Positions 1 to 5,247 of a stretch of 5,271 nucleotides of DNA are shown here, piece by piece. A program made the translations under genes and the position numbers. Origin of the DNA: Candidatus Bathyarchaeota archaeon (GTDB lineage Archaea; Thermoproteota; Bathyarchaeia; Bathyarchaeales; Bathyarchaeaceae); the NCBI GenBank assembly GCA_020346825.1, contig CP070791.1:678105-683375 (forward strand). The letters are read 5' to 3'. How positions within the stretch are numbered: position 1 is the stretch's first letter; every line of letters begins with the position of its first letter. Below the pieces are notes generated by a model. That model saw only the letters and a program-made list of their open reading frames with translations, ran no database searches and was not told the DNA's origin.

Positions 1-428
1 TGGATAGTGATAAGAGGATATTGAAATGGAACGCTCTCTACATTATTGCTAATCTGGCAAAGGTTGACGTAGAAAACAGATTTGATGACATTTTTTACAA
101 ATATTACGATCTTCTTGATACTGAATATATGGTTACGGTTGCTAATGTTGTTGGCAATTCAGGAAAGATCGCAAAAGCAAAACCACATCTTACCCAGAAA
201 ATCACGAAAGAACTCCTAAAGACGGAAAATCTTACTAGAAAATTACATCTAACTCAAGAATGCAAAAACGTTATACTTGGCCACGCTATTTTGGCTCTTG
301 ACGTTTATTTTGACCAAATTGAAAACAAAGATGACGTGGTTTCATTTGTGAAAAGACAATTGAGCAACACTCGAAATGTGACAAGAACAAAAGCAGAAAA
401 GTTCTTGGAAAAATGGATGCTTAGTTAG
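1..428 (+). CDS. HEAT-like helical-repeat protein, C-terminal part (5' end outside the window)
   Basis: The reading frame is open from the first complete codon (position 3) to the TAG at 426-428, giving 141 visible residues. A TTG at 21 lies in frame, but it has no ribosome binding site and the frame continues upstream of it, so I read this as a gene cut by the window edge. The sequence is a run of amphipathic helices about 30-40 residues apart, such as the segments around KWNALYIIANLAKV, YMVTVANVVGNSGKIAKAKP and KNVILGHAILALDVYF. This pattern is typical of HEAT/armadillo-like superhelical scaffolds, which bind proteins or nucleic acids. The end (RNVTRTKAEKFLEKWML) looks like a capping helix. 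I see no catalytic motif, signal peptide or membrane segment. The fold class is an inference from helix pattern, and no specific function can be assigned. It converges with rps6e. Confidence 0.72.
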   Translation, partial: DSDKRILKWNALYIIANLAKVDVENRFDDIFYKYYDLLDTEYMVTVANVVGNSGKIAKAKPHLTQKITKELLKTENLTRKLHLTQECKNVILGHAILALDVYFDQIENKDDVVSFVKRQLSNTRNVTRTKAEKFLEKWMLS

Positions 429-432
429 GCTA

Positions 433-437
433 TTTTT
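433..437 (+). terminator. Possible U-tract terminator after the HEAT-like gene
   Basis: A run of five T starts 5 nt after the TAG stop. Archaeal RNA polymerase can terminate at short U-tracts without a hairpin, so this may end the + strand transcript. The tract is short, so support is weak. Confidence 0.25.
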
Positions 438-550
438 CTACTGGTATTACGTTTGCATGTAATTCAGAGTTGCACGCGCACGCATCTTGAAAATCTTCTT
501 CGCTAAAGCACATATTCAAAAAGTTTGCTGCTTGTTTTTGCGAGCGCGCT

Positions 551-1015
551 TCAGGTTGCTTTGGCAGTTTCTGCTGTAGGTTCAACTTTCCCTTTTTCTT
601 TCCTTGCAGCCTTTTCCTTCTTTTTTCCTTTCGATTTCTCTGCTTTTTTGCGCTCTTTCTGCTTCTTAGGCTTCTCAGTGATCTTCATATTTATCTGTAC
701 AATGTCCTCGGTTATGACGTTGCCTCGAAGAGTTCTTCTTTGTCTCTCTCCCTTTCTAGAGGGATGAAAGCCCACGCCCTTGCTTAGGATGATACCAATC
801 CTGACTCCCCCGTGGATGCTAGGTCCCATGGGAAATCCGTCTTTGTCGGATCCCCCGGTTATCTTTAGTTTATGACCTCCCATCTTGACCACGGATCCGT
901 CGATCACTTCTCCGAGTTTTCGGCCCATTAAGGGATTTGCTTGAGGGCCTTCCACCTCTATGGACCGAGATTTAGCCGTCTCTGGGTCAGAGATTATTAC
1001 TTTGAACTTAGCCAT
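551..1015 (-). CDS. rps6e: 30S ribosomal protein S6e
   Basis: This is a component of the small ribosomal subunit, found in archaea and eukaryotes but not bacteria. The 154-residue product opens with MAKFKVIISDPE and carries the S6e signature ITGGSDKDGFPM (residues 52-63), followed by the conserved basic stretch RKGERQRRTLRGNVI (87-101). The ATG at 1015 is chosen because family members begin at this point. An in-frame ATG at 1078 would add 21 residues with no family resemblance and would overlap the likely TATA box. From about residue 115 the protein becomes a Lys/Glu/Ala-rich tail, probably disordered and rRNA-binding, ending in PTAETAKAT. The eukaryotic phosphorylated serine cluster is not present. 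In many archaea rps6e lies next to the aIF2-gamma gene; here neither visible neighbour is that gene. It appears to be a single-gene transcript. Confidence 0.95.
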   Translation of the reverse strand: MAKFKVIISDPETAKSRSIEVEGPQANPLMGRKLGEVIDGSVVKMGGHKLKITGGSDKDGFPMGPSIHGGVRIGIILSKGVGFHPSRKGERQRRTLRGNVITEDIVQINMKITEKPKKQKERKKAEKSKGKKKEKAARKEKGKVEPTAETAKAT

Positions 1016-1027
1016 GAGCGATGTTTG

Positions 1028-1034
1028 CTCTCCT
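1028..1034 (-). promoter_or_regulatory. Ribosome binding site of rps6e (long spacing)
   Basis: AGGAGAG on the - strand. The GGAG core lies 14 nt before the ATG at 1015, longer than the usual 5-9 nt. No other in-frame start codon (ATG, GTG or TTG) lies between the core and that ATG, so the family-based start is kept. Confidence 0.45.
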
Positions 1035-1077
1035 AAAGCAGGTTTTATCCTGATGTTAACTGAATGGGAAGCATCCA

Positions 1078-1085
1078 TTTATTAA
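1078..1085 (-). promoter_or_regulatory. Likely TATA box of rps6e
   Basis: TTAATAAA on the - strand. It would place transcription start near 1057 and give a leader of about 40 nt containing the AGGAG motif. An alternative weaker element, GATAAAA, lies nearer the gene, at about 1047. Confidence 0.4.
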
Positions 1086-1398
1086 GGGTTCGCTAGGAAA
1101 AAATCAGCTGGCCTTAGATGTGGACCCTATCTCGCGCGTGCGGAAATGAAGACTCCAATTATAATCCGTTTCACGGTTTCTTTAGCCCCTTTGTGCAGCC
1201 TATCTCAAGATGTTCATACAAGATTAGTAATAATAATATTCTCTCACCAAACTTCGGTTGAACTGTCAAGGTTAACGAGGTCTAGCTTTCATGATTGTTA
1301 TACACAGTACGGTCGAGAATATTCTAGCGATTTCCTGCCGTAGCGTCTCAAGCCATTCACTTTCAGAGGTTTAAGGACTGTAGTGTTATATTATGGAA
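1086..1398. other. Gene-poor gap between rps6e and the Fae-Hps gene
   Basis: About 310 nt with no convincing gene. Both strands give only short or low-complexity frames without family resemblance. It holds a run of six T on the - strand (1103-1098), which could terminate the long Fae-Hps transcript, a perfect 10-bp palindrome AGAATATTCT (1316-1325), and a short alternating C/G-rich tract near 1133-1142. I see no tRNA or C/D-box RNA. Confidence 0.5.
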
Positions 1399-2853
1399 TC
1401 ATTCTACGTGGACCCTGAACAAATCTATATCTAACGCCATCTCTCTGGTGCACTTCAAGAATTCCCTAACCGCTCGTTCTACATCCCTTGACTGCGTTAC
1501 GTACCTTCCCGTAATAATGATTTCTGCTCCCTTTGCTAGAGCTTCTGGCGCTGTTTGGGGAGTTATGCCGCCTGCAACTGCCACTAAAAACTTTTCATTC
1601 TGAAAGGTTCGTCGCATCTCTTTGATTATGTCCCAACGAGTTTTGCCGGTTCTCTCCTCCATGTCTATGGCGCGATGTAGAATCACGATATCAGGGAAAT
1701 TCCTGAGAGAACGAAGCGTCTCAATGGGATCCTCAACATTCATCATGTCCATCACAGCGTAGGTTCCAAGCCTTTTGGCCTCGTAGACGAACTTGTCAAT
1801 TGTCTCTGGGGCTGCTAACCCTGCAACCACTACGGCATCTGCGGTTTCCTCAAACGCAAGGTCAACCTCAACTTTTCCAACGTCTAAGGTTTTCAGATCA
1901 GCTACGATAAACTTGTCCTTTGCTATTTCCCTTAGATCACGAATCACTTTCACACCATACCTCTTAAGCAAAGGCGTGCCGACTTCCAAAATGATTCTGT
2001 CACTTTCTGGCAGTTCGCTTATGATTTTCTTGGTCCTTTCCAAGTTTGGAATGTCTAGGGCTATCTGTAGATATGGAGGTCTCCAAAGCCGAGGTACTTT
2101 GAATCCCATTATAGGATGCTTTGCCCTATCCTTGTCGTACATGATCTTCTTCAGTGGTGGATACTTGTCTAGGGCCCTTCTCAGAGCTAATTTGGTGGCT
2201 CCATAGTTGTATTGGTAAATCCTTCGATAATCTTTTGCTTCAGGATGCACAAATACGCTGCATATTACTAACCAATCATCAAGCTTATCCTTTGGGATAA
2301 TTCTCTCTTCCACGGCGTCAGCGACCGCTTTGGCTACAGCAGCTTGAGCAGGACCAAAAATTTTTCCTGCCTGCTCCATGTTTTTTACGGTAACCTTGGG
2401 AACTAGAAGGGTGTGAGGCTTGGGTGGAAGGTTTGGCCTAATTACTGCGAGAAGCGGAGTGTGACCAGCAGACAAAGTTGAGAGACCATTTGCGAAAGCT
2501 TCTCCTACTGGGCCTGCTTTATCCCCGATTATCAAGTCAACGTGAGCAACTTCGGATCCCTCACCCATCAAAGCTTCGCCAATAAGATAGGTGATTTCTT
2601 CACGTTTTCTCACAATCTCAGTAGGTAGTAATTCTCTTTTCCCTACATCTGAAAATCCGACACCAAATTCCTTCATCCACTGATAGAGCGTATCACGGTG
2701 TATCCCTAGAATCTCAGCTGTACCTTTAATTGTCGGTTTTGTCGACCTACTTCCACGAGCCTTCCTCAATCTTCTTTCGTCATTCTTCGCTTTTGCAAGC
2801 AATTTGAGGAGTGCTTCTCTGGTTTCTGGTTTTTTACCCTCAAATTCCGACAA
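1399..2853 (-). CDS. fae-hps: HTH - formaldehyde-activating enzyme - hexulose-6-phosphate synthase fusion (Fae-Hps)
   Basis: A bifunctional cytosolic C1 enzyme of 484 residues. The Fae domain (about 90-255) joins formaldehyde to tetrahydromethanopterin. It shows GEALMGEGSEVAHVDLIIG with the family's catalytic His at 104, then NLPPKPHTLLVPKVTVKN and FGPAQAAVAKAVADAVE. The Hps domain (about 260-470) is an orotidine-phosphate-decarboxylase-like barrel with ALD (267), EVGTP (290), the DxKxxD metal/catalytic motif ADLKTLD (Asp319, Lys321, Asp324), His403, VAGGI (426-430) and a GRYVTQSRD phosphate loop. In archaea without a classic pentose pathway Hps usually runs backwards to make ribulose-5-phosphate. 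Known Fae-Hps proteins are about 390 residues. The extra 90 N-terminal residues here hold a Fis-like helix-turn-helix (41-64, TAEILGIHRDTLYQWMKEFG) after a basic stretch. The TTG at 2853 is chosen because GGAGTGA lies 4 nt upstream. The longer in-frame ATG (2937) lies upstream of the TATA box and would add a hydrophobic, non-conserved leader. Confidence 0.93.
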   Translation of the reverse strand: MSEFEGKKPETREALLKLLAKAKNDERRLRKARGSRSTKPTIKGTAEILGIHRDTLYQWMKEFGVGFSDVGKRELLPTEIVRKREEITYLIGEALMGEGSEVAHVDLIIGDKAGPVGEAFANGLSTLSAGHTPLLAVIRPNLPPKPHTLLVPKVTVKNMEQAGKIFGPAQAAVAKAVADAVEERIIPKDKLDDWLVICSVFVHPEAKDYRRIYQYNYGATKLALRRALDKYPPLKKIMYDKDRAKHPIMGFKVPRLWRPPYLQIALDIPNLERTKKIISELPESDRIILEVGTPLLKRYGVKVIRDLREIAKDKFIVADLKTLDVGKVEVDLAFEETADAVVVAGLAAPETIDKFVYEAKRLGTYAVMDMMNVEDPIETLRSLRNFPDIVILHRAIDMEERTGKTRWDIIKEMRRTFQNEKFLVAVAGGITPQTAPEALAKGAEIIITGRYVTQSRDVERAVREFLKCTREMALDIDLFRVHVE

Positions 2854-2857
2854 AATA

Positions 2858-2864
2858 TCACTCC
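2858..2864 (-). promoter_or_regulatory. Ribosome binding site deciding the TTG start of Fae-Hps
   Basis: GGAGTGA on the - strand, with the GGAG core 7 nt from the TTG at 2853. This is the only good match near the gene's 5' end and fixes the start as TTG. Confidence 0.75.
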
Positions 2865-2879
2865 AAAAAATAAGGTAAA

Positions 2880-2966
2880 TCAAACATGTATAAAAATGTG
2901 TCGGAAACAAGGAAGAAATTCTTGGCAAACCCGACATTCTGTCGAGCCGGAATCTTCTTCACTCAC
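2880..2966 (-). CDS. Possible micro-ORF with a Cys/His metal motif
   Basis: A 28-codon frame starts with GTG, 7 nt after a GGAG (2977-2974), and ends 26 nt before the Fae-Hps TTG. The product contains ECRVCQEFLPCFRH, a CxxC-x5-CxxH arrangement that could bind zinc. Against it, the 3' half overlaps the TATA box of Fae-Hps, the product is very short, and I recognise no family. It could be a real microprotein or upstream ORF, or chance. Confidence 0.22.
   Translation of the reverse strand: MSEEDSGSTECRVCQEFLPCFRHIFIHV
2889..2896 (-). promoter_or_regulatory. TATA box of the Fae-Hps gene
   Basis: TTTTTATA on the - strand. A transcription start about 25 nt downstream would fall near 2867 and give a very short leader that contains the GGAGTGA site. 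The box lies inside the extended reading frame, which argues against the ATG at 2937 as the true start. Confidence 0.6.
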
Positions 2967-2981
2967 GGTTTTTCTCCGACA

Positions 2982-3196
2982 GATTCTAAATGACTGGCTC
3001 ACCATGCAGCTAGAGGTCATGTACGCGATGAAGACAAAGGCGTTAGTTTACAAAAATTGGGTCGTCGTGCATATGCGCGCGCTTGCGAGGGTGCAGACCA
3101 AGCATAGAAAAGATGCATACTCGCATTTTCGCATTTCTTCTCAGCAATTAACCAGAAATTCTCACGAGTGAAGCATGTGGTCTTTGTATCAAGTCA
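2982..3196. other. Left part of the divergent intergenic region
   Basis: No convincing gene on either strand. Long + strand frames here have no family resemblance and no ribosome binding site. The region holds a 17-nt perfectly alternating pyrimidine-purine tract (3066-3082) and three GCAT units spaced 8 nt apart (3115, 3123, 3131). Confidence 0.5.
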
Positions 3197-3343
3197 TCAG
3201 CTGGATCCGCGTTTCTTTTCTTCGCGCTTCCGTTTTTCATCAACCGCGTTTCTTATCCACTCTGATGGTCTCTGGACACTCCTCAGATATCGCAGTTGAT
3301 CTGCTCGTAGGCGAACGCCATAGTGGAGTTTCTTTCTGCTCAT
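3197..3343 (-). CDS. Small ribbon-helix-helix-like protein
   Basis: A 48-residue product, beginning MSRKKLHYGVRLRADQLRYL and ending in a basic EKRKREEKKRGSS tail. The pattern is a short strand (LHYGVRL, 6-12), a first helix (ADQLRYLRSV, 14-23), a tight turn and a second helix starting at PSEWIRNAVDEK (26-37). This matches the layout of compact ribbon-helix-helix DNA-binding proteins, in which SEWIR-A begins helix B; the turn here is shorter than in MetJ/Arc-type members. Such proteins usually act as dimeric repressors or antitoxins. A GGTG (3353-3350) lies 6 nt before the ATG as a weak ribosome binding site, and a perfect 16-bp inverted repeat sits 12 nt upstream. No toxin gene is adjacent. 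Gene reality rests on the coherent protein-like sequence; RHH membership is an inference from pattern alone. Confidence 0.7.
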   Translation of the reverse strand: MSRKKLHYGVRLRADQLRYLRSVQRPSEWIRNAVDEKRKREEKKRGSS

Positions 3344-3355
3344 ACAATGCACCGT

Positions 3356-3371
3356 TTGAATCAAGATTCAA
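3356..3371. promoter_or_regulatory. Perfect inverted repeat, candidate operator of the RHH-like gene
   Basis: TTGAATC-AA-GATTCAA: two 7-bp arms around a 2-bp centre, 12 nt upstream of the ATG at 3343. The 2-nt centre is too small for an RNA hairpin loop, so a DNA site for a dimeric protein is more likely. A TATA-like CATAAAG (3390-3384) would put transcription start inside the repeat, a standard repressor position. Confidence 0.5.
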
Positions 3372-3483
3372 GAGAGGAAAAAGCTTTATGAAGCCAAAAT
3401 ATCGAGCGGCAATACATCTTCCAAATTCTACCGTGAAAACCGCTAGATCCTGACTTCCCGCATGCATAAACACGTTTGTGCGC

Positions 3484-3506
3484 GCTTCAAAACATGCAAT
3501 TGAAGC
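3484..3506. repeat. Inverted repeat upstream of the glyA promoter
   Basis: GCTTCAA (3484-3490) and TTGAAGC (3500-3506) are perfect complements separated by 9 nt. It lies about 43 bp upstream of the glyA TATA box, so it could be a regulatory site or a hairpin. No T-run follows on either strand, so a terminator is unlikely. Confidence 0.35.
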
Positions 3507-3548
3507 CATCTGACTTGGGATGAGACAGTTACCAGTTTCAAGTTAAAC

Positions 3549-3557
3549 ATATATAAA
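3549..3557 (+). promoter_or_regulatory. TATA box of glyA
   Basis: ATATATAAA within a longer A/T-rich stretch. Transcription start is expected near 3578, leaving a leader of about 45-50 nt with the GAGGAG site near its end. Confidence 0.7.
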
Positions 3558-3612
3558 TAAGCAGCCAGATAATCCTTCAAAAAACCAACAAAAAATCTGT
3601 AGCAAAGATTAC

Positions 3613-3618
3613 GAGGAG
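3613..3618 (+). promoter_or_regulatory. Ribosome binding site of glyA
   Basis: GAGGAG, 7 nt before the ATG at 3626. It fixes the start codon. Confidence 0.8.
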
Positions 3619-3625
3619 AATAGCG

Positions 3626-4969
3626 ATGGAAGAGAAATTTTCCAAGACGGTCCGTGAACTAATTGAAATGAGCAAGGCCCATGAAAGATACCGGAGCGAG
3701 GAATGTATAAACCTGATAGCAAGCGAGGGTCTGAAATCTCCAGCAGTAAAAGAAATGGTGGCTCGATCCCAGGACCTAGAGTCTAGATATGCTGAAGGAG
3801 AAAACGATCAGGAAGGACATGTCAAGCAGCGTCACTATCAAGGACAGAAATATATAACAAAGATCGAGAACTGCGTAGCAGATTTGATGAAGAGTGTCTT
3901 TGGATGTAATTGGATCGACGTGAGACTTGTTTCCGGCACCCACGCGAATCTCGCCACTTTTAAGGGTCTCTCTTTGGCGACAAAAAACAACAAAATGGTA
4001 GTTGCGCCGCTCAGATGTGGAGCACATATCTCTCACGACTATACGGGTCTTGCAGGAAGCGTCATAGGGTTAGAAACTGTGAACCACGTTTATGATTTAA
4101 ATGAACTCAACATTGATCCGGAAAAGTCTGCAACAATAATAGAAGCAACAAGACCGGGCATAGTGACTTTTGGAGGTAGCCTTTTTCAGTTTCCCCATCC
4201 GGTCAAGGAATTAGCTGAAGTCTCCAAGGAAGCTGGTGCCTATGTGGTATACGACGCAGCCCATGTTCTAGGATTAATAGCTGGCGGACAATTCCAGGAT
4301 CCCTTTAAGGAAGGAGCTGATTTCATAACAGCATCAACCCACAAAACATACCCAGGACCTCAAGGCGGAGTAATCCTCGCAAACTCAGGAGACGAAAGAA
4401 TGAGAAAAGCAACAAAACGAGTTCAAAATGCGGTTTTTCCTTTAACCACCTCAAATACCCATCTTGGGCGACTTCCCGCGTTAGGTCTGGTCGCCTTAGA
4501 AATGAAGTTGTACGGCGCAGAGTTGGCGAAGCAAACAGTAAGTAACGCTCAAACCGCCGGGGAGTATCTATCCGAAAACGGATTGAAGGTTTTAGGAGAA
4601 AAGAGAGGGTTCACTAGATCACATCAGATTGCTGTCGACGTTCAAAATTATGGTGGCGGCAGAAAAGTTGCGGAAGACCTCGAGGAAGCTAACATAATTT
4701 TGAACAAGAATTTGTTGCCATACGATGATCAACACAACAGAGAAAACCCTTCAGGTCTCAGAGTGGGTTTCCAAGATGTAACTAGGAGGGGTTTCAAGGA
4801 AAGCGATATCCATGACCTATGTGATCTAATGTTAGATGTCGTGAAAGAAAAGAGAAAAGCCGCTGATGTTGGAAAGGATGTTCTTACATTGAGACAGAAC
4901 TTCAAAGAAATCAAATACGGTTTTGGCAGCATCGAAGAAGTGATGAATTACCTAGAGAAATACGCTTGA
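3626..4969 (+). CDS. glyA: Serine hydroxymethyltransferase, archaeal type
   Basis: A PLP enzyme of the cytosol that interconverts serine plus a tetrahydropterin with glycine plus the methylene-pterin; in archaea of this kind the pterin is likely tetrahydromethanopterin or a relative. The product is 447 residues, full length for the archaeal family. Visible landmarks are INLIASEG (29-35), YAEG with Tyr55 and the catalytic Glu57, SGTHANLATF (103-112), the PLP-ring pair Asp210/His213 in YDAAHVLG, the Schiff-base Lys240 in STHKTYPGPQGG, and the substrate-carboxylate Arg379 in SGLRVG. Two details differ from bacterial SHMT: a longer loop between YAEG and the RHYQG that replaces RYYGG, and FQDVTRRG in place of TPAxTTRG. 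The second change follows the archaeal pattern. It is transcribed divergently from Fae-Hps, with which it shares methylene-pterin as an intermediate. Confidence 0.96.
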   Translation: MEEKFSKTVRELIEMSKAHERYRSEECINLIASEGLKSPAVKEMVARSQDLESRYAEGENDQEGHVKQRHYQGQKYITKIENCVADLMKSVFGCNWIDVRLVSGTHANLATFKGLSLATKNNKMVVAPLRCGAHISHDYTGLAGSVIGLETVNHVYDLNELNIDPEKSATIIEATRPGIVTFGGSLFQFPHPVKELAEVSKEAGAYVVYDAAHVLGLIAGGQFQDPFKEGADFITASTHKTYPGPQGGVILANSGDERMRKATKRVQNAVFPLTTSNTHLGRLPALGLVALEMKLYGAELAKQTVSNAQTAGEYLSENGLKVLGEKRGFTRSHQIAVDVQNYGGGRKVAEDLEEANIILNKNLLPYDDQHNRENPSGLRVGFQDVTRRGFKESDIHDLCDLMLDVVKEKRKAADVGKDVLTLRQNFKEIKYGFGSIEEVMNYLEKYA

Positions 4970-5067
4970 GACTTCCCAGCAATCAAATCCAGCATCTACT
5001 TTGTTCAAAATTAAGATAGTGCTGGTAACCCAAAGCTTCTAGAAATCTTTCTTGACAGCTGGAAGTT
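4970..5067 (+). other. Nested inverted repeats in the glyA 3' region
   Basis: An outer stem pairs ACTTCCCAGC (4971-4980) with GCTGGAAGT (5058-5066), nine base pairs with one bulged C. Inside it CCAGCA (4989-4994) pairs with TGCTGG (5020-5025). It begins one base after the glyA stop and is followed by a T-rich stretch at 5080-5089, so it may be a 3' UTR structure or part of termination. Confidence 0.4.
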
Positions 5068-5079
5068 AGTTCAATAAAT

Positions 5080-5089
5080 CTTTTATTTT
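5080..5089 (+). terminator. T-rich tract, possible glyA terminator
   Basis: CTTTTATTTT downstream of the nested stems. It could serve as a U-tract terminator. The overlapping TTTTATAA (5086-5093) could instead be a TATA box for what follows, so the call is ambiguous. Confidence 0.3.
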
Positions 5090-5093
5090 ATAA
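5086..5093 (+). promoter_or_regulatory. Candidate TATA box downstream of glyA
   Basis: TTTTATAA, centred about 24 bp before the ATG at 5114, the spacing expected for a leaderless archaeal transcript. It could also drive the gene that seems to begin at the right edge. Confidence 0.35.
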
Positions 5094-5113
5094 GAACGTT
5101 TGTTGTGTAAACA

Positions 5114-5203
5114 ATGGAAATAGGACCCATTAAAAACTACTCAACGACTCTGCCTGACAGGTCTCTGACATTCTACAGATATCGCTATTTCTTTTATCTT
5201 TAG
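5114..5203 (+). CDS. Possible leaderless micro-ORF, 29 residues
   Basis: The frame opens MEIGPIKNYSTTLPDRSLTF and ends in an aromatic-rich YRYRYFFYL before a TAG. No ribosome binding site precedes it, but a TATA-like element is at leaderless spacing. I recognise no family. It may be a small protein, the remnant of a longer gene's start, or chance. Confidence 0.22.
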   Translation: MEIGPIKNYSTTLPDRSLTFYRYRYFFYL

Positions 5204-5247
5204 GCTCAGTTGGCTAACACAAATTTATCTTAGCTTTCTGGGCTTCA

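Larger units (their letters stand above)
2845..2981. promoter_or_regulatory. Cluster of TGTCGG/CCGACA motifs around the Fae-Hps promoter
   Basis: The hexamer CCGACA or its complement occurs at 2847-2852, 2899-2904, 2931-2936 and 2976-2981. An 8-bp form (TTCCGACA / TGTCGGAA) appears in inverted orientation at 2845-2852 and 2899-2906, flanking the TATA box with centres 54 bp apart, close to five helical turns. A perfect 5-bp inverted repeat, CGACA-TTC-TGTCG, sits at 2932-2944. The arrangement resembles an operator region. Which protein binds it is unknown; the HTH of the adjacent fusion is the obvious candidate. Confidence 0.45.

Noticed and set aside
1146..1343. 65-residue + strand frame between rps6e and Fae-Hps
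   Set aside because: It has no ribosome binding site, no promoter placement and no family resemblance.
1793..2206. 137-residue + strand frame inside the Fae-Hps gene
   Set aside because: It is a Ser/Thr-rich shadow of the well-supported - strand Hps/Fae coding sequence, with no family resemblance.
2896..3171. 91-residue + strand frame in the divergent gap, including an internal MKTKALVYKNW stretch recalling the start of zinc alcohol dehydrogenases
   Set aside because: The resemblance covers about 11 residues and stops at once. There is no ribosome binding site, and the frame begins inside the Fae-Hps promoter.
3207..3254. Direct repeat CCGCGTTTCTT (3207-3217 and 3244-3254)
   Set aside because: Both copies lie in the Lys/Arg-rich end of the RHH-like gene, and such purine-rich codon runs give short repeats by chance.
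3175..3453. 92-residue + strand frame
   Set aside because: It is antisense to the small RHH-like gene, whose product is much more protein-like, and it has no recognisable motif.
3240..3509. 89-residue - strand frame overlapping the RHH-like gene in another frame
   Set aside because: Its sequence shows no domain pattern and there is no ribosome binding site. The overlapping 48-residue frame explains the coding signal better.
4939..4945. GTGATGA resembling a C box of a C/D guide RNA at the end of glyA
   Set aside because: It lies inside the coding sequence and no D box (CTGA) or C'/D' pair follows at the right distance.
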